Of a DNA stretch of 26,290 nt, positions 22,675-26,290 are shown piece by piece (position 1 is the first letter of the stretch; each line of letters opens with the position of its first letter). The position numbers and the translations under genes were made by a program. The notes under the pieces were generated by a model. It saw only the letters and a list, made by a program, of their open reading frames with translations, was not told the DNA's origin and did not search any database. Location of the stretch: contig CAZXXS010000005.1 in assembly GCA_964644845.1 (NCBI GenBank), forward strand, positions 1 to 26,290, read 5' to 3'. The DNA is from Geothermovivens sp964644845. Its GTDB lineage: Bacteria > Zhuqueibacterota > Zhuqueibacteria > Oleimicrobiales > Geothermoviventaceae.

Positions 22675-24141
22675 TCAAGGAGAAGCGACATCGCCGTCGG
22701 TCGAGCTGGTGCTTTTCAGACGTTCTTCCAGCATCTTTTGAATCGCTTCTTGTAAACGGCTTTCGCTGTCGAGAAGAAATTGCGCCGAGGTGACCACGCT
22801 TTCCCCTTCTGGGAGACCTGCCAGCACACGTACGTGACCCCGCCCGTCCTCTTCGCCCAACATCACTTCGCGGGGCTCGAATTTTCCGCCCCCTCTGGCT
22901 ACGAAAACGAGGTTGCGCTTCCCTGTTCTGATGACAGCTTCCGTGGGGATGACCACAGCATCGCGGATCATCGGCCCGCGGCATTCCACGTCTGCGTACA
23001 TCCCTGGCCGGAGTTCGAAGCCTGGATTCGACAACACGATCCTGACCTTCACGACCCGTGAAGTCTGCTCGAGATAGGGGTACACGTAATCGATTTCGCC
23101 CGTGAAGGACCGGCCGGGTAAGTAAGGCAGTGTCACCCGAACTCTCTGACCTGCGCGCAACCAGGGGAGTTCGTCGTCGTAGATGCTGGCCACAATCCAG
23201 ACTTGCGAGAGATCCGCGATCTCGAAAAGCGTCATGCCTTCGCGGACGTGTTGGCCTTCCTCCACCAACTTTCGGATCACGACGCCACTGGTAGGAGCGT
23301 TCAGCCGAACGGTGCGCTGTACCTGCCCAGTTCGTTCGAGGCGCTCAATTTCGGATTGGGGTACGTTCCAGTACAGGAGACGTTTGCGGGCCGAAGCCAG
23401 CAGGCTGGACGCACTTTCTCGTACGGAGCCGAAGGGACTTTCGGCCACCTGCCGGGCTGTTCGTAACGCAAGGAGGTACTCTTGCTGGGTAGTGACGAGA
23501 TCCGGCGAGTAAATCTCCAGGAGGGGGGTGCCTTTGCGTACAGTCTGGCCTGTGAAATTCGCGTGCAATTTCTCCACCCACCCACTGATCCGTGCGCTCA
23601 CTGTACGTACGCGGCGTTCGTCGTAGGTGACCATGCCCACCGTCCGCAGGATGCGGGCGAAGTCCCTGCGGTGTATCTTGGTGTACCGCACGCCAATGTT
23701 TTGCACAACCGCGGGATCGATGGTAATTGTGCCACCAGCTCCCAGCGTCTCTTCCGCTTCGTAGACGGGAATCAAGTCCATGCCCATTCTGGACTTCCCC
23801 GGGTGGTCGTAAACCTCAGTGGGATCCATCGGGGCGCGCCAGTAGAGAACTTTGCCTTTGTTTTTCTGTGCGGGTGTGTGCGAAGAACCACCCGATTGTG
23901 CGGCAGCCTCTTTCGCCGGGGGTGACGTGCGCAGGGGAACGAGTTTCATTCCGCATTTGGGACAGTTACCGGGACGATCCAGGATGACCTCGGGATGCAT
24001 GCCGCAGGTCCAAAGCTGAAGGTTTTCGTGTTCCGTTTTCGCCGGTTTTCCCTCCTGTTTTCGGAGGTAGTAGACCCCGGCCGACAGGGCCAGGACAGCA
24101 AGAACGGTAGCCACGGCGACAACGCTTGGGGTTCGCTTCAT
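22675..24141 (-). CDS. cusB: CusB-type efflux periplasmic adaptor with two metal-binding motifs
   Basis: A 488-residue membrane-fusion protein that joins the CusA pump to the outer-membrane channel. One N-terminal membrane helix (about 7-26) is followed by a heavy-metal-binding segment with Cys46-Gly-Met48-His49 and Cys60-Pro-Lys-Cys63-Gly-Met65. A second segment, LYWRAPMDP to RMGMDLIPVYE (99-128), has Met105, Met119 and Met121 and matches the three-methionine Cu/Ag site of E. coli CusB. The usual barrel-sandwich and helical-hairpin regions then follow (about 135-420), including RTVRLNAPTSGVVI and the PGMYADV segment. The GGAG site stands about seven bases before the ATG. The gene lies between the TolC-type gene and cusA, with gaps of 178 and 127 bp. 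Confidence 0.94.
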   Translation of the reverse strand: MKRTPSVVAVATVLAVLALSAGVYYLRKQEGKPAKTEHENLQLWTCGMHPEVILDRPGNCPKCGMKLVPLRTSPPAKEAAAQSGGSSHTPAQKNKGKVLYWRAPMDPTEVYDHPGKSRMGMDLIPVYEAEETLGAGGTITIDPAVVQNIGVRYTKIHRRDFARILRTVGMVTYDERRVRTVSARISGWVEKLHANFTGQTVRKGTPLLEIYSPDLVTTQQEYLLALRTARQVAESPFGSVRESASSLLASARKRLLYWNVPQSEIERLERTGQVQRTVRLNAPTSGVVIRKLVEEGQHVREGMTLFEIADLSQVWIVASIYDDELPWLRAGQRVRVTLPYLPGRSFTGEIDYVYPYLEQTSRVVKVRIVLSNPGFELRPGMYADVECRGPMIRDAVVIPTEAVIRTGKRNLVFVARGGGKFEPREVMLGEEDGRGHVRVLAGLPEGESVVTSAQFLLDSESRLQEAIQKMLEERLKSTSSTDGDVASP

Positions 24142-24319
24142 CGGTGTCTCCTTGTTTCAACTCTGGCTTCAGTGTTTGCTGGACTCTGTTTCAGTCTCGT
24201 CGCTTGACCGAACGGGCGCAACAGCGCTGGTAATCCTAACTTTGCCCGAACGCGGGGTGGCCAACGCCCTTGCTTCGGCGAGTCTGCCTCTTGAGCAACC
24301 AGGCACGGCTGGTTCGAGG

Positions 24320-25606
24320 TCAGTAGCGAGTGAGCGTAGCGCCAACCGTTGCTTCAAGTTTGGCCACGGCGGCGTTGTAGTCGCGTAGAACCCGGTAGTA
24401 GTCCAGCTCTGCGTTGAACAGCAAGAGCTGGTTGGTCAACAACGTCAGGAAATCCACTTTGTCCGTCCGGTAGCCAGCAAGCGCAGCGTTTAGCGACTGT
24501 GTGGCCTGGGGGATGATCCCCGTCCGGTACAGATCGAGGAGCCGTCGGTTTGCTTTGATCTCGCTGGCGAGGCTCTCGAGGTCGCTTCGCAGCTTGGCTT
24601 TGAAGTCTGCCAGTTGGCTACGGACCCTGCTCTCGCGCAATTTCGCTTCCAAGATCGCTTTGTTCTGTTTTCGCCGCATGTGGAGTGGCAGGGAAACGCT
24701 GAAAGTAACCGATACCAGATCGCCACCGCCGCGGCCGCTGCGCAGACGCTCCCTCTGCGTGTAGGCCAGTCCGAGTTTCAAGTCCGGGAAACGCCGGTGC
24801 TTGGCCAGGCGGACCTCCGCTTCGGACTGACAGAGGCGGGCATCCCACCATCGGAGCAGCGGCCGGTTCCGAAAAGCCAGGTTTTCCAGCGAGTCCAGCT
24901 GGGTGAGGACCGGATGGGCTGCCAGCGACTCGGCCGTGGCAACCGGGGTGTTCGGTGAGCGATTCAAGAGGGCGTTGAGTTGCGCCTGCAGGGCTCGACG
25001 TTTCTGGCGTAGGCTGATGAGCTTGTCCAGCAAGCGCGCATGCTCGACCTGAGCACGGAGCACATCCTGCTGAAGGCCCTTGCCTACGGCGTACTTGGTT
25101 GAAGCAATTTCGACAAATTGCTCGAGGATCGCCCCGTTCTTGACAGTCGTTTCCACTGCGCGGTCGGTGAAGAAGAGGCTGTAGTAAGAAGCGCGCACGC
25201 GTTCCAGGAGGCGGATTTGCCCTTCCTGAAACAGGGCCTTTGCGGCTTTCGCTCTCTCAGCAGCGAGCGCTTCCACGGAGGCCAGTTTCCCTGGAAAAGG
25301 GATGACCTGAGCGAGGCCGAATTGTTTTCCCGTCATCGGTTCGAGATCAAAGCTCAGTTCCCGGCTCGGCAAATTGAGTAAATTGAAGCTCAGCACCGGA
25401 TCTGGTAACGCGCCTGCCTGGGGGACGCGTGCCTCAGCAGCGCGCCAAGCTTGCCGCAATGCTGCCAGGTTCTGGTTGTTTCTGAGGGCGAGTTGCTCAA
25501 GGCGTTGGAGCAGGCTGTCGGGTTGCCCTCGGGCGACGGAAGAGGTGGCAATGACCAGCGCAAACACAAGAAGAAAACTGCGGCGACGGTCACGGTTCGA
25601 AGACAT
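24320..25606 (-). CDS. TolC/CusC-family outer-membrane efflux protein
   Basis: A 428-residue outer-membrane factor forming the exit channel of the pump. The N terminus has a basic start, a hydrophobic stretch (about 11-24) and a likely signal peptidase I site before QPDS; there is no lipobox cysteine, so unlike E. coli CusC it is probably not a lipoprotein. The two repeats of long helices with the alanine- and leucine-rich heptad pattern of the family are clear, as are AGALPDPVLSFNL near 62 and VSLPLHMRRKQNKAILEAK near 310. AGGAGG lies eleven bases before the ATG. It leads cusB by 178 bp and follows the small membrane protein by 221 bp on the same strand. Confidence 0.9.
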   Translation of the reverse strand: MSSNRDRRRSFLLVFALVIATSSVARGQPDSLLQRLEQLALRNNQNLAALRQAWRAAEARVPQAGALPDPVLSFNLLNLPSRELSFDLEPMTGKQFGLAQVIPFPGKLASVEALAAERAKAAKALFQEGQIRLLERVRASYYSLFFTDRAVETTVKNGAILEQFVEIASTKYAVGKGLQQDVLRAQVEHARLLDKLISLRQKRRALQAQLNALLNRSPNTPVATAESLAAHPVLTQLDSLENLAFRNRPLLRWWDARLCQSEAEVRLAKHRRFPDLKLGLAYTQRERLRSGRGGGDLVSVTFSVSLPLHMRRKQNKAILEAKLRESRVRSQLADFKAKLRSDLESLASEIKANRRLLDLYRTGIIPQATQSLNAALAGYRTDKVDFLTLLTNQLLLFNAELDYYRVLRDYNAAVAKLEATVGATLTRY

Positions 25607-25827
25607 GTTGGCAACAACCTCCTGCTGTTTTGCTGTTTGGGACTGTTGCGGGAACGCCAGTGCTGTGTTTCCAGGGAGTTTGATCGAGTCCCAGGTGTTG
25701 AGTACGGTGCACGCCAGAACGCACTTTGCCCGCCTGGACCGTTGCGGCAGTGTCTGCGCTCTGGGGAGTAGGCGCTCGTTTTCAGCGTCTACGGTCGGTC
25801 GCTTTGCTTTTGACCCTTAGCGGCAGG

Positions 25828-26070
25828 CTATTTCCTGCGGGCCTGTCGGAGCGCAGCTGCAGACAGCAAAAGTGCTGCCCACGAGGTCCACCAGATCAGA
25901 CCGTAGGGCACAATGTACTCCGCTGGTGACAGCAACTCTGCGGACCCAAGCCAGGTTTGCAAGATGCAGCTGCCGCGCTCGGTTGCTGGCCACGGAAAGC
26001 AGAGGACGACGCCGGTAGCCGCCGCAGCCAGGACGCCGTAGAGAGCAGCGATTTGTGTTTTCGCCTTCAT
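25828..26070 (-). CDS. Small two-helix membrane protein at the head of the efflux locus
   Basis: An 80-residue protein of a family I do not recognise. A basic start (MKAKTQ) leads to a first membrane helix (about 6-24, ending LCFPWP), a short loop with a second cysteine (GSCILQTW), and a second helix rich in tryptophan and leucine (about 52-72, PYGLIWWTSWAALLLSAA) before a basic RQARRK end. Composition and the clean stop argue for a real gene. The ATG at 26070 is chosen over a GTG three codons upstream, but neither has a strong ribosome site. It lies on the same strand as the copper pump genes and directly upstream, so it may be part of the same transcript and of metal handling; that is inference. 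Confidence 0.65.
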   Translation of the reverse strand: MKAKTQIAALYGVLAAAATGVVLCFPWPATERGSCILQTWLGSAELLSPAEYIVPYGLIWWTSWAALLLSAAALRQARRK

Positions 26071-26290
26071 TTGACCCACTTTTTGAGGAATCAGTCAACG
26101 CACTGACCGGGTCCTCGATTCAATTGCCGTTCGAGACCAGCTGGTCAACAACCTTGCCAGCGGCTGCTGAGTTGCTCCAACTGCTTGGTGGACATCTGGT
26201 TAGCGCTGTTGCCTGCTTTGCTGAAGAAGGTCGGGAAACTGGCGAAAATGTAGAATATTCTTTGGGTCTCGAACATTATTGCACGGTGTG
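26071..26290 (-). promoter_or_regulatory. Upstream region of the efflux locus with a perfect palindrome
   Basis: No gene is seen here. GACCAGCTGGTC (26135-26146) is a perfect 12-bp palindrome. Read leftward it overlaps a TTGACC (26148-26143) that could serve as a -35, but the matching -10 (AATTGA after 17 bp) is poor. No CueR-type operator with long spacer is evident. The window ends before any regulator gene that might lie upstream. Confidence 0.35.

Noticed and set aside
26120..26143. MerR-type (CueR) operator with a 19-bp spacer before the efflux locus
   Set aside because: The spacing from TTGACC to the only -10-like hexamer is 17 bp and the dyad is not placed between them.
1..26290. tRNA genes, CRISPR arrays and insertion sequences
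   Set aside because: I found no acceptor/TΨC-type tRNA pattern, no regularly spaced repeat array of more than two units and no transposase-like protein.

Overview
The window is 26.3 kb of a bacterial chromosome at moderately high GC. The genes carry strong GGAGG-type Shine-Dalgarno sites, two σ70-like promoters with 17-bp spacers can be read, and GTG and TTG starts occur. A heptose-phosphate kinase of the LPS core pathway, a TolC-type outer-membrane factor and a three-part RND efflux pump point to a Gram-negative (two-membrane) cell. The phylum cannot be fixed from sequence alone. The combination would suit an uncultured FCB-type lineage (KSB1/Calditrichota-like), but that is a guess. I see no tRNA, rRNA, CRISPR array, transposase or phage gene.

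Layout: (1) 573-1529 (+) is an ADP-ribosylglycohydrolase behind a long structured leader. (2) 1701-5937 (-) is a signalling operon: a membrane hybrid histidine kinase with two receivers, a DivK-like single-domain receiver, and a receiver/HD-GYP cyclic-di-GMP phosphodiesterase. (3) 6955-9788 (-) is a three-gene proton-translocating NAD(P) transhydrogenase; ferritin lies just upstream (9978-10484, -) with its own terminator. (4) 11453-13664 (+) is a PfkB-family phosphofructokinase overlapping an Nramp-like carrier that lacks the usual metal-site residues. (5) 13852-18192 (-) holds a heptokinase, a UPF0173 metallo-hydrolase, GTP cyclohydrolase I and a membrane-anchored lytic transglycosylase. (6) 19048-26070 (-) is a Cu(I)/Ag(I)-type efflux locus: small membrane protein, TolC-type factor, CusB-like fusion protein, CusA pump, and a divergent P-II protein whose start overlaps the cusA stop.

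The intergenic regions are unusual. Six gaps of about 0.4-1.0 kb hold no convincing gene but many perfect or nearly perfect inverted repeats, several with a second palindrome in the loop. One ends in a clear intrinsic terminator (6871-6927). Another has an arm that can pair with either of two copies of CAGGTTTT, the second running into a T6 tract (10759-10880). A third has a 14-bp direct repeat at an exact 22-bp period (18367-18402). The best leads are the efflux-linked P-II protein missing 2-oxoglutarate and ATP ligands, the overlapping sugar-kinase/Nramp-like pair, and the candidate structured RNAs.
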